DNA of 43,720 nt from an uncultured Opitutia bacterium (GTDB lineage Bacteria > Verrucomicrobiota > Verrucomicrobiia > Opitutales > Opitutaceae): assembly GCA_903830425.1 (NCBI GenBank), contig CAIKTR010000187.1, positions 1 through 43,720 on the forward strand, given 5' to 3'. The notes below the pieces were generated by a model. It saw nothing but the letters and a program-made list of their open reading frames with translations, did no database searches and had not been told where the DNA came from. The translations under genes were made by a program, and so were the position numbers. Every line of letters starts with the position of its first letter. The first letter of the stretch is position 1. Below, in pieces: positions 15,464 through 25,511 of this stretch.

Positions 15464-16192
15464 TTGCCCCGGCCCGCCCGCCGCGATTCATCGGCAGGGT
15501 TGATCCAACCAACTTTGCTGCTCTGGGACATCGACGGGACCCTCACGCTCTCCGGGGGCGCCGGCCTGCGCGCCTTGCAGACCGGGCTGCAGCGCGCATT
15601 CGGCGTGGTCCGCTCGCTGGACGACATCGACTACGCCGGCCGCACCGACCGCGCCATCATCGGCCAGATTTTCGCCAAGCTCGCACTCCCCGACCACGCC
15701 GCCAACCAGGCGCGCCTGCTCGACGCCTACCTGGCGGAGCTGCCCGCCGCCCTTCAGCACCCCGGCGGCTGCATCCTGCCTGGCATTCTGGACGTGCTGA
15801 CCGCCCTGGCCGGCCGCGCGGACTGCGCCCAGGCCCTGTTGACCGGCAATGTCGAGCGCGGCGCCCGCATCAAGCTCGGCCATCACGGGCTCTCGCACTT
15901 CTTCCCGTTCGGCGCCTTCGCCGACGACAGCCCGCAGCGCAACGAGCTCGGCCCGGTCGCCGTGCGCCGCGCCCGGGAACAACTCGGGGTCGACTACGCG
16001 CCCGAGCGCATCTTCGTGATCGGTGACACGCCCCACGACATCGCGTGCGGCAAGGTCATCGGCGCCCAGACCATCGCCGTCGCGACCGGCAACTACTCGC
16101 TCGACGAGCTGCGCGCGCACGCGCCCGCCGCCCTCTTTCCCGACCTCCGCGACACCGCGGCGTTCCTGCGCACCCTGGGCCTCGCGGACTGA
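15464..16192 (+). CDS. HAD-superfamily hydrolase (phosphoglycolate phosphatase-like)
   Basis: 242 residues if TTG at 15464 is used; a second TTG at 15500 would begin just before the core (LIQPTLLLWDIDGTL) and is equally possible. Motif I is WDIDGTLTLS (nucleophile and acid/base Asp), motif II LLTGNVERGARIKL, motif III around RRAREQLGVDY, and motif IV VIGDTPHDIACG. The helical cap is inserted after motif I (C1 type). Such enzymes dephosphorylate small phosphometabolites; the substrate is unknown. The start overlaps the upstream region of the divergent lipoprotein gene, so the two probably share a compact promoter region. Confidence 0.88.
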   Translation: MPRPARRDSSAGLIQPTLLLWDIDGTLTLSGGAGLRALQTGLQRAFGVVRSLDDIDYAGRTDRAIIGQIFAKLALPDHAANQARLLDAYLAELPAALQHPGGCILPGILDVLTALAGRADCAQALLTGNVERGARIKLGHHGLSHFFPFGAFADDSPQRNELGPVAVRRAREQLGVDYAPERIFVIGDTPHDIACGKVIGAQTIAVATGNYSLDELRAHAPAALFPDLRDTAAFLRTLGLAD

Positions 16193-16335
16193 GCCCGGCC
16201 CCGGCCGCCCCCGCCTCCCCGCGGACGGGGTACAACCGCGCAGCGGGCCGCCAATGGACTGGGGATTTTGTTTGCCGGGGGCAGACGGGACCCCGCAAAT
16301 GGGCCGCGCCACCCGTGCGGGGGCACCCTCCTGAC

Positions 16336-16782
16336 ATGCCCAAGACCTTCTCCATCGCCATCGGCTCGGATCATGCGGGCTTCGCCTACAAGGAAGCCAT
16401 CAAGGCCATGCTCCTCGCCGAGGGCCACACCGTGCGGGATTTCGGCACCCACTCGCCGGACCGCTGCGACTACCCGGACTTCTGCTTCCCGGTCGCCCGC
16501 GCCATCGCCAGCCACCAGGTCGAGCGCGGCATCGTCCTCGGCGGCTCGGGCAACGGCGAGGCCATGACCGCCAACCGCGTCCGCGGCGTGCGCTGCGGGG
16601 TGTGCTGGAGCGAGCCGGTCGCCGTCTGGAGCCGGTCGCACAACGACGCCAACTGCCTCTCCCTCGGCGAACGCACCATCAGCCTCGACGAGGCCCTGAA
16701 AATCGTGCGCGTCTGGCTCGCCACCGAATTCGAGGGCGGCCGCCACCTCCCCCGCATCCAGAAGATCGACAGCATGGCCTGA
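16336..16782 (+). CDS. rpiB: Ribose-5-phosphate isomerase B (RpiB/LacAB family), Glu-type
   Basis: 148 residues from ATG at 16336. Interconverts ribose 5-phosphate and ribulose 5-phosphate in the pentose phosphate pathway. Family pattern: IAIGSDHAGFAYKEAIKAML near the N-terminus, HTVRDFGTHSPDRCDYPDF, and the active-site loop IVLGGSGNGEAMTANRV. E. coli RpiB has a catalytic Cys in this loop (CGTGIG); here it is replaced and a Glu (GNGE) is present, as in the mycobacterial enzyme. GVRCGVCWSEPVAVWSRSHNDANCLSLG completes the phosphate-binding side. Preceded by 143 bases without another gene. Confidence 0.92.
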   Translation: MPKTFSIAIGSDHAGFAYKEAIKAMLLAEGHTVRDFGTHSPDRCDYPDFCFPVARAIASHQVERGIVLGGSGNGEAMTANRVRGVRCGVCWSEPVAVWSRSHNDANCLSLGERTISLDEALKIVRVWLATEFEGGRHLPRIQKIDSMA

Positions 16783-16891
16783 GCCCCCCGCCCGCCCCGC
16801 CCTCGGGTTTGCTCGCCCCCCCGCGCGCGCCCCCCCGCGCTCCACCGCGCCCCCCGGCTCCCGCCCTCCTCCTCGCCCGGTCCCCGGCGCG

Positions 16892-16914
16892 ATTGTCACG
16901 TAATACGTGACAAT
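16892..16914. promoter_or_regulatory. Perfect 11-bp inverted repeat, probable operator of the aldo/keto reductase gene
   Basis: ATTGTCACGTA, one central A, then TACGTGACAAT: both half-sites match exactly. It is AT-richer than its surroundings and lies 62 bases upstream of the aldo/keto reductase ATG. With a one-base centre it cannot form a hairpin terminator and looks like a dimeric repressor or activator site. The regulator is not in the window. Confidence 0.7.
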
Positions 16915-16976
16915 GACGAAACCGCCTTTACGGCGTCCGGATTAGACAAGGCCCGCCGGAGCTGCATACTCCGGCC

Positions 16977-17966
16977 ATGAGCATGACCTATCGCCGGCTG
17001 GGCCCGTCCGGGCTCAAGATCAGTGCCCTCTCGTTCGGCGCCTGGGTGACGTTCGGCAAGCAGATCGACGATGGCGTCGCGGCCCAGCTCCTCCACACCG
17101 CCTACGACGCGGGGGTGAACTTCTTCGACAACGCCGAGACCTACGCCGACGGGCAGGCCGAGCGGGTCATGGGCGCCCTGCTGCAACAGGCCGGCTGGCC
17201 GCGGGACTCGTACCTCGTCTCGAGCAAGGTGTTTTTCGGGGCCGAGCGCGACGGGCCCAACCAGATCGGCCTCTCGCGCAAGCACGTCGTCGAGGCCTGC
17301 CACGCCGCCCTGCGGCGGCTGCAGGTCGACTACCTCGACCTGTACTACTGCCACCGCCCCGACCCCGAGACGCCCGTTGAGGAGACCGCCCGGGCGATGC
17401 ACGACCTCATCACGCAGGGCAAGGTGCTCTACTGGGGCACGAGCGAATGGAGCGCGGCGCAGCTCCACGAGGCCTTCGCCGTCTGCGCCCGGCTCCAGCT
17501 CCATCGCCCGATCGTCGAGCAGCCCCAGTACAATCTCTTCCACCGCTCCCGGGTGGAGCAGGAATACGCCCCGTTCTACCAGTCGCCGGGCCTCGGCACC
17601 ACGATCTGGTCCCCGCTCGCGACCGGCCTGCTCACCGGCAAATACAACGAGGGCGTGCCGCCCGGCTCCCGGCTCGACACGCCCGGCCTGGAATGGCTGC
17701 GCGACCGCCTGACCGGCGACCCGTCGTTCGCACGCCAGATCGCGGCCGTGCGGCAGCTGGCGGCCGTCGCCGCCGGGCTCGGCACCTCCCTGCCGCGCCT
17801 CGCCCTCGCCTGGTGCCTGAAAAACCCGCACGTCAGCAGCGTCATCCTCGGCGCCTCGCGGCCGGAGCAGCTGGCGGAGAACTTCGGCGCCCTCGCCGTC
17901 GTCCCCCAGCTGACGCCCGAGGTCATGCGGCAAATCGACGCCCTCTCGCGGCCGGTGGCGGCCTGA
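16977..17966 (+). CDS. Aldo/keto reductase (voltage-gated K-channel beta/YghZ-like family)
   Basis: 329 residues from ATG at 16977. NADPH-dependent oxidoreductase TIM barrel. The catalytic tetrad is visible: Asp and Tyr in FFDNAETYADG (about residues 50-56), Lys in VSSKVFFG (about 84), and His in DLYYCHRPDPETP (about 125). Cofactor-binding elements near the C-terminus are SVILGASRPEQLAENF. SPLATGLLTGKYNEGVPPGS is typical of the Kv-beta/YghZ branch, which often detoxifies aldehydes such as methylglyoxal. It stands alone behind a perfect palindrome, so a dedicated regulator is likely. Confidence 0.93.
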   Translation: MSMTYRRLGPSGLKISALSFGAWVTFGKQIDDGVAAQLLHTAYDAGVNFFDNAETYADGQAERVMGALLQQAGWPRDSYLVSSKVFFGAERDGPNQIGLSRKHVVEACHAALRRLQVDYLDLYYCHRPDPETPVEETARAMHDLITQGKVLYWGTSEWSAAQLHEAFAVCARLQLHRPIVEQPQYNLFHRSRVEQEYAPFYQSPGLGTTIWSPLATGLLTGKYNEGVPPGSRLDTPGLEWLRDRLTGDPSFARQIAAVRQLAAVAAGLGTSLPRLALAWCLKNPHVSSVILGASRPEQLAENFGALAVVPQLTPEVMRQIDALSRPVAA

Positions 17967-18051
17967 GCCGCCGCCCCGGGGGCTTTCCCGGCCGGGGGAG
18001 CGACGCAGGCTTGCCGGCGGCCCACGGCCCACCCAACGTCGGAGCTTGGAT

Positions 18052-20082
18052 ATGGCCCTTCCCTTACCTCCCGCCCTCCTCGCGTCGCGCGACCTGCGCT
18101 CCGCGGAGCTTGAGCCAGCATCCGGCGAGGCCTGGCTGCGCGTTTACGCCTGGATGCAGCTGGCCCGGTCCGCCGACAACCGGATCCTCGACCTCTTCCG
18201 GCAGGGCCTGATCAAGGGCACCGTCACCGGCGGCCAGGGCAACGAGGGCCTGATCGTCCCGCTCGCCCTCCTCGCCGACAAGTCCGTCGACGTCATCTCC
18301 TTTTCCCACCGCGGCTTCGGCGGCCATCTGGTGTGGAGCGGCCATCTCTGCGGCCACCTCAACCAGTATTTCGCCAACGCCGGCAGCCCCACCCAGGCGC
18401 GCGAGGGCAACATCCACCACGGCGACCCCGCCGCCCGCTCGCTGCCGATGATTTCGCACCTCGGCGCGATGCTCTCCAACGTCGCCGGGGCCACCGACTC
18501 CCAGCGCCGCCTCGGCCGGCCGGCCGTCGGTTTCGCCTTCTTCGGCGACGGCTCCTCCAGCACGGGCGATGTCCATGAGTCGCTCAACCTCGCCTCCCTC
18601 CTCTCGCTCCCGGTGCTCTTCGTGATCGAGAACAACCAGTACGCCTACTCGACCCCCACGAGCGAGCAGTTCACCGCGGGCACCGAGCTCTGGCGCCGCG
18701 CCGCCGGCTACGGCATGGAGGGCTGCGCGGTCGACGCCACCGATGTCGCCGCCTGCACCCGCGCCTGCGCCGCCGCCCTCGCCCGGGTCCGCGCCACCGG
18801 CCGGCCCATGCTGATCGAGGCCCACACGCTCCGCCTCCGCGGCCACGCCGCCTACGACACCTGCGACTACATGCAGCCCGGCCAGAGCGCGGACTTTTTC
18901 GCCCGGGATCCGCTCCCCCGGTTCCGCGCGCAGCTGGCCGCCGCCGGGCACGGCGCCCGGCTCGACGCCCTCGACGCCGAGCTGGAGGCCTACCTCGAGG
19001 CGTGCGTCACCGCCTCCCTCGCCGTCCCGCGGCCCGATCCCGCCGGCCTGGCGGTCGGCCTGTTCGCCCCGCCGGCGCCGCCGCTGCCCTGGCGGGCGGA
19101 GCCCGCCGCGCCCCTCGCGCTCAACTTCGCGCAGGCCCTCAACGCCGCGCTGCGCAAGATCCTCGCCGAGCGCCCCGAGGCCGTCCTGCTCGGCCAGGAC
19201 ATCGGCGCCTACGGCGGCGCGTTCAAGGTCACCGACCGCCTGCTGGCCGAATTCGGCCGCCCCCGCGTCTTCAACACCCCGCTGGCCGAGAGCGCCTGCA
19301 CCGGCTACGCCATCGGCCTCGCCCTCAACGGCCACCGGCCCATCGCGGAATTCCAGTTCGCCGACTTCGCCACCGAGGCCGTCACCCAGATCACCCAGAA
19401 CGCCGCCACCTACCACTTCCGCTCCGGCGCCGCCTGCCCGCTGGTCCTGCGCTTCCCCTGCGGCACCGTCCAGCTCGGCTCCTTCCACTCCCAGGAGCTG
19501 GAGTCGCTCTTCCTCTCCATGCCCGGCCTCAAGGGCCTCTACCCCAGCACGCCGCAGGATGCGTTCGACGCCCTCCTCGCCGCCTACGAGGACGGCAACC
19601 CCGTGATCCTGTTCGAGAACAAGGCGCTCTACCGCTGCAAGAAGCAGCCCGTCGTCTGGAACCCCCGCTACCGCGAGGTCTGGCAGCCGCGGCAGCTCCG
19701 CCAGGGCGACTACGCCACCTTCGTCACCTACGGCGCCATGGTCCCCGCCGCCACCGAGGTCTGCGACTACCTCACCGGCGAATACGAGCACAGCTTCGAC
19801 CTCTTCGACCTCCGCTGCCTCGCCCCGCTCGACCTCCGCGCCATCCAGGCCTCGCTCGCGCGCACCGGCCGGCTCGTCGTGGTGCACGAGGGCCGCCGCA
19901 CCCACGGCTTCGGCGCCGAGCTCGTCGCCCGGCTCACCGAGCAGCACTTCTCCTCCCTCCGCGCCGCCCCCCTCCGCATCGGCGCCCTCGACCTGCCCGT
20001 GCCCTTCGCCCCGGAGCTGGAGGACGCCTTCCGGCCCACCCCGAACCAGCTCATCGAGCAGCTCACCGCCTGGATGGGCTGA
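18052..20082 (+). CDS. Fused E1 alpha-beta subunit of a 2-oxoacid (branched-chain type) dehydrogenase
   Basis: 676 residues from ATG at 18052. A TTG at 18046 would add two residues. The alpha half (about residues 1-340) has the thiamine diphosphate motif FGDGSSSTGDVHESLNLAS (about 165) followed by VIENNQYAYSTP and LIEAHTLRLRGHAAYDTCDY. The beta half begins about residue 355 (NFAQALNAALRKILAERPEA), with LLGQDIGAYGGAFKVT, FNTPLAESACTGYAIGLALN and the C-terminal transketolase-type domain (DLFDLRCLAPLDLRAI, VVVHEGRRTHGFGAEL). Decarboxylates branched-chain 2-oxoacids (or pyruvate) and transfers the acyl group to E2 lipoate. Fused alpha-beta E1 proteins are known in several phyla. No E2 or E3 gene is in the window. 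Confidence 0.92.
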   Translation: MALPLPPALLASRDLRSAELEPASGEAWLRVYAWMQLARSADNRILDLFRQGLIKGTVTGGQGNEGLIVPLALLADKSVDVISFSHRGFGGHLVWSGHLCGHLNQYFANAGSPTQAREGNIHHGDPAARSLPMISHLGAMLSNVAGATDSQRRLGRPAVGFAFFGDGSSSTGDVHESLNLASLLSLPVLFVIENNQYAYSTPTSEQFTAGTELWRRAAGYGMEGCAVDATDVAACTRACAAALARVRATGRPMLIEAHTLRLRGHAAYDTCDYMQPGQSADFFARDPLPRFRAQLAAAGHGARLDALDAELEAYLEACVTASLAVPRPDPAGLAVGLFAPPAPPLPWRAEPAAPLALNFAQALNAALRKILAERPEAVLLGQDIGAYGGAFKVTDRLLAEFGRPRVFNTPLAESACTGYAIGLALNGHRPIAEFQFADFATEAVTQITQNAATYHFRSGAACPLVLRFPCGTVQLGSFHSQELESLFLSMPGLKGLYPSTPQDAFDALLAAYEDGNPVILFENKALYRCKKQPVVWNPRYREVWQPRQLRQGDYATFVTYGAMVPAATEVCDYLTGEYEHSFDLFDLRCLAPLDLRAIQASLARTGRLVVVHEGRRTHGFGAELVARLTEQHFSSLRAAPLRIGALDLPVPFAPELEDAFRPTPNQLIEQLTAWMG

Positions 20083-20106
20083 GCCCCGCCCGCCCCCCTG
20101 CCGCCC

Positions 20107-20628
20107 ATGCCTGCCGCCCGCAAAAAATCCCCCGCCGTGGCCCGCGCCACCTGGGCGCGCGTCCGCCTTTTCGCGATGGATGTCGATGGCGTCCTCACCG
20201 ACGGCACCGTGCTCATCAGCTCCGACGGCACCGAGGCCAAGTCCTTCTCCATCCTCGACGGCCTGGGACTCAAGCGGCTCGCGGCGGCCGGGGTCGCCGT
20301 CGCCTGGATCAGCGGCCGGCCCTCCCGGGCGACCACCCTCCGCGCCGCCGAGCTGGGGATCCCGCACGTCATCCAGGGCCGCATCGACAAGCTCGCCGCC
20401 CTCCAGGAACTGGCCGCGCAGCTCCGGCTGACCGCCGCCGACTGCGCCTACATGGGCGACGACGACATCGACGCCCCCGCCCTGGCGTGGGCGGGCGTCG
20501 GCGTGAGCGTGCCCGGGGCCCTGCCCGCCGCCCTCGCCGCCGCGCGCTACGTCACGCGCCGGACCCCCGGCCGCGGCGCGGTGCGCGAAATCTGCGAACA
20601 CCTGCTCGCCGCGCGGGCCCGGCCCTGA
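20107..20628 (+). CDS. kdsC: 3-deoxy-D-manno-octulosonate 8-phosphate phosphatase
   Basis: 173 residues from ATG at 20107. HAD enzyme without cap domain: FAMDVDGVLTDGTVLISSDG (motif I, about residue 23), WISGRPSRATTLRAAELG (motif II), a Lys in QGRIDKLAALQEL, and YMGDDDIDAPALAWAGV (motif IV). These are diagnostic for KdsC, which makes Kdo for lipid A inner core. Its position directly before lptC, lptA and lptB repeats the order known from proteobacteria and supports the call. Confidence 0.94.
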   Translation: MPAARKKSPAVARATWARVRLFAMDVDGVLTDGTVLISSDGTEAKSFSILDGLGLKRLAAAGVAVAWISGRPSRATTLRAAELGIPHVIQGRIDKLAALQELAAQLRLTAADCAYMGDDDIDAPALAWAGVGVSVPGALPAALAAARYVTRRTPGRGAVREICEHLLAARARP

Positions 20629-20632
20629 TCGC

Positions 20633-21064
20633 GTGAACCGGCGCCTCCTCCTGCCCTGCCTGCTGGCCTGCTGCGGGCTCCCGGCCGCTGCCGAGCCGGC
20701 CGCCCTCGCCCCGGCCGTCAACTGGATCCTGCCCACCTTCACCCGGGAGAATTTCCACGCCCTGACCCTCCGCGGCTCCCGCGCCACCTTCCCCTCCCGC
20801 CACGAGGTCCAGGTGGTGGACCTGCACCTGACGGTCTTTTCCGGGGATGCCAGCAACCGGGTGGAGACCATCCTGCTGAGCCCGGCCGCGACGTTCCTGC
20901 CCCAGGCCAGCCGCGCGCAGGGCGATCGGGGCGTGCGCCTCCTCCGCGACGACCTGGAGGCCACCGGCCGCCAGTGGACCTACGACCATGCCGAGAAAAA
21001 GGTTTCGCTGCAGGGCCAGGTGCGGGTAGTTTTTAACGCCGAGCTCAAACGCCTCCTGAAATGA
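20633..21064 (+). CDS. lptC: LPS export system protein LptC-like
   Basis: 143 residues from GTG at 20633, four bases after kdsC. N-terminal signal or anchor (NRRLLLPCLLACCGLPAAAEP). The rest alternates short strands (FHALTLRGSRATFPS, EVQVVDLHLTVFSGD, TILLSPAATFLP, DDLEATGRQWTYDHAEKKVS, LQGQVRVVFNAEL) as expected for the LptC/LptA jellyroll. LptC bridges LptBFG and LptA in moving LPS across the periplasm. Its end overlaps lptA by four bases (ATGA). Family assignment rests on size, strand pattern and gene order, since LptC sequences are poorly conserved. Confidence 0.82.
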   Translation: MNRRLLLPCLLACCGLPAAAEPAALAPAVNWILPTFTRENFHALTLRGSRATFPSRHEVQVVDLHLTVFSGDASNRVETILLSPAATFLPQASRAQGDRGVRLLRDDLEATGRQWTYDHAEKKVSLQGQVRVVFNAELKRLLK

Positions 21065-21599
21065 AATCCGTCCTCGCCCTGCTGGGCTGCCTCCTCGGTC
21101 TCGCCCTCTCCGCCCGCGCCGAACAGGCCCCGCAGAAAACCACGCTGGATTGCGACCACGCCGACATGTGGAGCGTGGGCAACGAGACCCACGGCGTCTG
21201 CACCGGCGCCGTCGTTCTGAGCGGCACCAACCTCCGCATCCTCTGCGACCGGCTCGAGTTCGTGGCGCTGGGCGTCGGCGACAAGACCAGCACCGTGCCC
21301 ACGCTGGAAAAATTCAAGTACCTGATCGCCACCGGCCACGTCGTCATCACCCAGGGCGACCGCGAGGCCACCTGCGGCCGCGCCGAGGTGCGGCCCCACG
21401 AGGACCAGGTCATCCTGACCGAAAACCCGGTGCTGATCGACCGCGGCACCTCCTGGACCAGCACCGGCGAGAAAATCACCCTGCTCCGCGGCGAGCGCCG
21501 CGTCATCGTCGACAAGTCCCGCGTCACCGGCCCCGCCCTCCGCGACCTCGGCTTCGACCCGGCCAAGCCCACGTCGCCCGGCGACGGCGCCCCCGCCAA

Positions 21600-21603
<4 letters not shown>
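21061..21603 (+). CDS. lptA: LPS export system protein LptA
   Basis: 180 residues from ATG at 21061, overlapping lptC. Signal peptide MKSVLALLGCLLGLALSARA. Mature part has OstA-like strands: TTLDCDHADMWSVGNETHGV, CTGAVVLSGTNLRILCDRLEF, YLIATGHVVITQGDREATCG, RAEVRPHEDQVILTENPVLI and ITLLRGERRVIVDKS. LptA polymerises as the periplasmic bridge for LPS. The C-terminal 20 residues are Pro/Gly-rich. Its stop overlaps the lptB start (ATGA), so translation of the three genes is coupled. Confidence 0.9.
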
Positions 21604-22337
<734 letters not shown>

Positions 22338-22440
22338 GCGCGGTCCCGGGGACCCGGGCCGCCGCCCGCACCCAGCGCAGGCTCGCGTTTTCCGCGGACT
22401 CCTGCCTCCCTCCCTCCGGCTCCGACTCCCTCCCCTCCCC

Positions 22441-23445
22441 ATGCAAAAAGCCATCCACGGCATCACCGTCGCGCACTTCTACGAGGCCTATCGCGAGAAG
22501 CTGAAGCTGGAGATCATCACCGGCGCAGCCGGCCTGCACCGGCTGATCAAGGAGGGCACCATCAACCGCCCGTCGCTCGCCCTCACCGGATTCTTCAAGT
22601 ATTTCGCCAACAAGCGCATTCAGGTGCTCGGGGCCGCCGAGATGACCTACCTCAAGACCCTCTCCCAGCGGACGCAGCGCGAGATCCTGCGGGCGATGGT
22701 GGCGCGCCACATCCCCTGCCTCATCCTCACCCGCAACTACCACGCCACCGAGTCGATGCTCGCGGTCGCCACGGAGATGAACCTGCCGCTGCTGCGCACG
22801 CCCATGATCACGATGAACTTCGTGAACCTGGCCACGCTCTGCATCGACAACGAGTTCGCCCCCAGCACGACCGAGCACGCCACCACCCTCGACATCAAGG
22901 GCGTCGGGGTGATGCTCCGCGGCACCAGCGGGGTCGGCAAAAGCGAGTGCGCCCTCGCCCTGATCGAGCGCGGCCACTCCCTCGTCGCCGACGACCTCAC
23001 CGTCATCAAGCTGCTCGACGAGCGCGAGCTCATGGCCTCCTCCCGCCTGCTCAACCGCGGCTGGATGGAATGCCGCGGCATCGGCATCATCAACATCGCC
23101 GAGATGTTCGGGGTGAAGTCCCTCCGGCTCGAGAAGCGCATCGACATGGTTGTCTCGCTCCAGGAATGGACCCCCGAAGCGGTCGAGGAGCGCACCGGCC
23201 TCGAGGAGCAGTTCTACGAGATCATCGGCCTGCGCGTGCCGCACATCGAGCTCTTCGTCCGCCCCGGCCGCGACATGGCCCGCCTCGTCGAGGTCGCCGC
23301 CCTCACCCAGGCCCTGAAGAAAATGGGCCACGACCCCGCCCGGGACTTCAACGACCGGCTCATCTCCTTCATGGCGCAGCAGGCCAAGAACCAGCCCGCG
23401 CCCCTCAAGCCCGTCGACCGCGAAGACCGGCCGCTCACCCCCTAG
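22441..23445 (+). CDS. hprK: HPr kinase/phosphorylase
   Basis: 334 residues from ATG at 22441. The N-terminal domain (about residues 1-130) is followed by the kinase domain with P-loop [20 protein letters not shown] (about residue 159), [12 protein letters not shown], and the HprK signature [42 protein letters not shown] matches the C-terminal part. It phosphorylates or dephosphorylates HPr on Ser46. It comes right after the lpt genes, where proteobacteria often have rpoN-hpf-ptsN; no HPr or other PTS gene is visible. Confidence 0.95.
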   Translation: MQKAIHGITVAHFYEAYREKLKLEIITGAAGLHRLIKEGTINRPSLALTGFFKYFANKRIQVLGAAEMTYLKTLSQRTQREILRAMVARHIPCLILTRNYHATESMLAVATEMNLPLLRTPMITMNFVNLATLCIDNEFAPSTTEHATTLDIKGVGVMLRGTSGVGKSECALALIERGHSLVADDLTVIKLLDERELMASSRLLNRGWMECRGIGIINIAEMFGVKSLRLEKRIDMVVSLQEWTPEAVEERTGLEEQFYEIIGLRVPHIELFVRPGRDMARLVEVAALTQALKKMGHDPARDFNDRLISFMAQQAKNQPAPLKPVDREDRPLTP

Positions 23446-23540
23446 GCCGCCGCCGGCCGCCCACCCCCGCCGTCGACCGCCGCGCGCCCGCCCCGCCGGC
23501 GGCGCCGGTTCCTCCCCTCTTTTTCCCCTCCTCTCCCACC

Positions 23541-24287
23541 ATGTCTTCCCCCCGTTCCGACGGCCGCCAGGCCGACCAACTCCGCCCCATCACCTTCGAG
23601 GCCGGCATCGCGCCGCACGCCACCGGGTCCGTGCTCGTCTCCTTCGGCGCCACCCGCGTCATCTGCGCCGCCATGATCGAGCCCAAGGTCCCCGCCTGGA
23701 TGCGCCAGCAGGGCGTCAAGGGCGGCTGGCTCACCGCCGAGTACTCGATGCTGCCCTACTCCACCCTCGAGCGGAAGCCGCGCGACATCTCCAAGGGCAA
23801 GCTCGACGGCCGCACCGTCGAGATCCAGCGCCTCATCGGCCGCTCCCTCCGCGCCGTCCTCGACCTCCAGAAGCTCGGCGACAACACCCTCTGGATCGAC
23901 TGCGACGTGCTCCAGGCCGACGGCGGCACGCGCACCGCCTCGATCACCGGCGCCTACCTCGCCGCCCGCCTCGCCGTCCAGCAGCTGCTCGACACCAAGA
24001 AGCTCGCCGAGAACCCGCTGGTCGACGCCGTCGCCGCCGTCAGCGTCGGGATCTGCGGCGGCCGCGAGCTGCTCGACCTCAATTACGTCGAGGACAAGGA
24101 CGCCGAGGTTGACGCCAACATCGTGATGACCGGCCGGGGCCAGTTCGTCGAGGTGCAGAGCAGCGGGGAGGAGTCCACCTTCTCGCCCGAGCAGCTCCAG
24201 GGCCTGCTCACCCTCGCGCAAAAGGGCCTGAAGGACCTCGCCGCCCTGCAGACCGCGTTCCTCACCCGGCAGCTGCTGGCGCGCTAG
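23541..24287 (+). CDS. rph: Ribonuclease PH
   Basis: 248 residues from ATG at 23541. Phosphate-dependent 3'-5' exoribonuclease that trims tRNA and rRNA ends. Typical sequence: [100 protein letters not shown] (phosphate/substrate site), and [20 protein letters not shown], with conserved catalytic Asp residues. Full length. Its TAG stop interlocks with that of the convergent M20 peptidase gene in the palindrome CTAG. Confidence 0.96.
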   Translation: MSSPRSDGRQADQLRPITFEAGIAPHATGSVLVSFGATRVICAAMIEPKVPAWMRQQGVKGGWLTAEYSMLPYSTLERKPRDISKGKLDGRTVEIQRLIGRSLRAVLDLQKLGDNTLWIDCDVLQADGGTRTASITGAYLAARLAVQQLLDTKKLAENPLVDAVAAVSVGICGGRELLDLNYVEDKDAEVDANIVMTGRGQFVEVQSSGEESTFSPEQLQGLLTLAQKGLKDLAALQTAFLTRQLLAR

Positions 24288-25450
24288 GCGCGGGGCCCGC
24301 CGGCCACCGGCACCCGCAGCAGTTCCAGGTACAGCGCCGACGCCTGCCGCAGCTGGTCCAGCTCCACCCACTCGTCCTTGGTGTGCGCCTGGGCCAGGTC
24401 GCCCGGCCCGAGCACGATCGCCGGCGCGCCCGCCGCGGCATAATGGCTGGCGTCCGTCACGTACGGCGCCCCCACCCCCGTCGCGTCGCCGCCGAGGCGG
24501 GTCAGCACCGGGCTCAGCCAGCGGTGAAAATCGCGGCTCTGCACCTCGTCCATCGCCGGCACCACATAGAGGGAGTCGTGCTCGACCGGCAGGCCGGCCA
24601 GCACCGCGTCCCGCTCGCGCAGCACCTCCTCGCTCGTCTCGCCCGGCACCGTCCGCCGGTCGCACTCGATCTCGCACTGCGCCGGGATGATGTTCACGGC
24701 CGTCCCGCCCCGGATCAGGTTCACGCTCGCCGCCGCGCGGCCCGTCATCGGGTGGCGGCGGGTCACGGACGGCACATACTTTGACTCCAGCGTCTCGAGT
24801 ACGCGCAGCATCGCGGAGATGGCGGAGACGCCCTGGCTTGGGTCCGACGAGTGGGCGGCGCGGCCGCGGGTAAGCGTGCGCCAGCGGATCACGCCGTTGT
24901 GCGCCACCACGGGCCGCAGCCGCGTCGGCTCGCCGACGATCACCCCGCGCAGCCGGGGCAGAAATTCACGGAGCTCCTGCCGGGCAAAGGCCTGCGACCC
25001 GGTCATGCGCGCCTCCTCGTCGACCGCAAAGACCAGGGCCGCGTTCCGCGGCCGGCGGGCATCGCGGGCATAGGTGCGCAGCGCCCAGAGCATCGCCGCC
25101 CCGGAGCCCTTGGTGTCGCAGGTGCCGCGGCCGTACATCCGGCCGCCCTCGCTCTTCCCGCCCAGCGGCGGCACCGTCATGCCGGCGATGCTCACGGTGT
25201 CCAGATGGCTCTCCAGCAGCAGCCATTCGCCGCCCGGCACCGGCTCGCAGCTCACGATCAGGTTGGCCGTCGCGTTCCCCGCGACCGGCGTCCGGCGCGT
25301 CGCCAGGCCCCAGCCGCGCGCCAGCTGCTCCAGCTGCGCCGCCAGCGCCTCCTCCCCGCCCTCCGGCCCGCCAAAGAGCGGGTTGACGGTGTTGTGCGCC
25401 ACCATCTGCGCGAGCAGTTCCTCGAGGGAGGCCGGGGTCGGGAGGCTCAT
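24284..25450 (-). CDS. M20-family metallopeptidase/deacylase (ArgE/DapE/CPG2 type)
   Basis: 388 residues from ATG at 25448-25450. Zinc hydrolase with all metal positions: [11 protein letters not shown] (His, Asp; about residue 80), [14 protein letters not shown] (bridging Asp, about 110), [11 protein letters not shown] (catalytic and metal Glu), [10 protein letters not shown], and the last His in [15 protein letters not shown]. The lid/dimer domain lies between ([20 protein letters not shown] to [17 protein letters not shown]). Such enzymes remove acyl groups from amino acids such as N-acetylornithine or succinyl-DAP; ArgE-like is the most likely, but no arg or dap genes are near. Converges on rph. 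Confidence 0.92.
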   Translation of the reverse strand: MSLPTPASLEELLAQMVAHNTVNPLFGGPEGGEEALAAQLEQLARGWGLATRRTPVAGNATANLIVSCEPVPGGEWLLLESHLDTVSIAGMTVPPLGGKSEGGRMYGRGTCDTKGSGAAMLWALRTYARDARRPRNAALVFAVDEEARMTGSQAFARQELREFLPRLRGVIVGEPTRLRPVVAHNGVIRWRTLTRGRAAHSSDPSQGVSAISAMLRVLETLESKYVPSVTRRHPMTGRAAASVNLIRGGTAVNIIPAQCEIECDRRTVPGETSEEVLRERDAVLAGLPVEHDSLYVVPAMDEVQSRDFHRWLSPVLTRLGGDATGVGAPYVTDASHYAAAGAPAIVLGPGDLAQAHTKDEWVELDQLRQASALYLELLRVPVAGGPRA

Positions 25451-25511
25451 CGGAAGGCCGGGCGGGGGGTCGTAAATTTTGCTCGCCGGCGCCGGGTCGC
25501 GCCGGCCGGGC

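Noticed and set aside
18064-20964. A 966-codon open frame on the minus strand opposite the E1 and kdsC genes
   Set aside because: Same GC artefact; repetitive Gly/Ala/Val/Glu composition and no domains.
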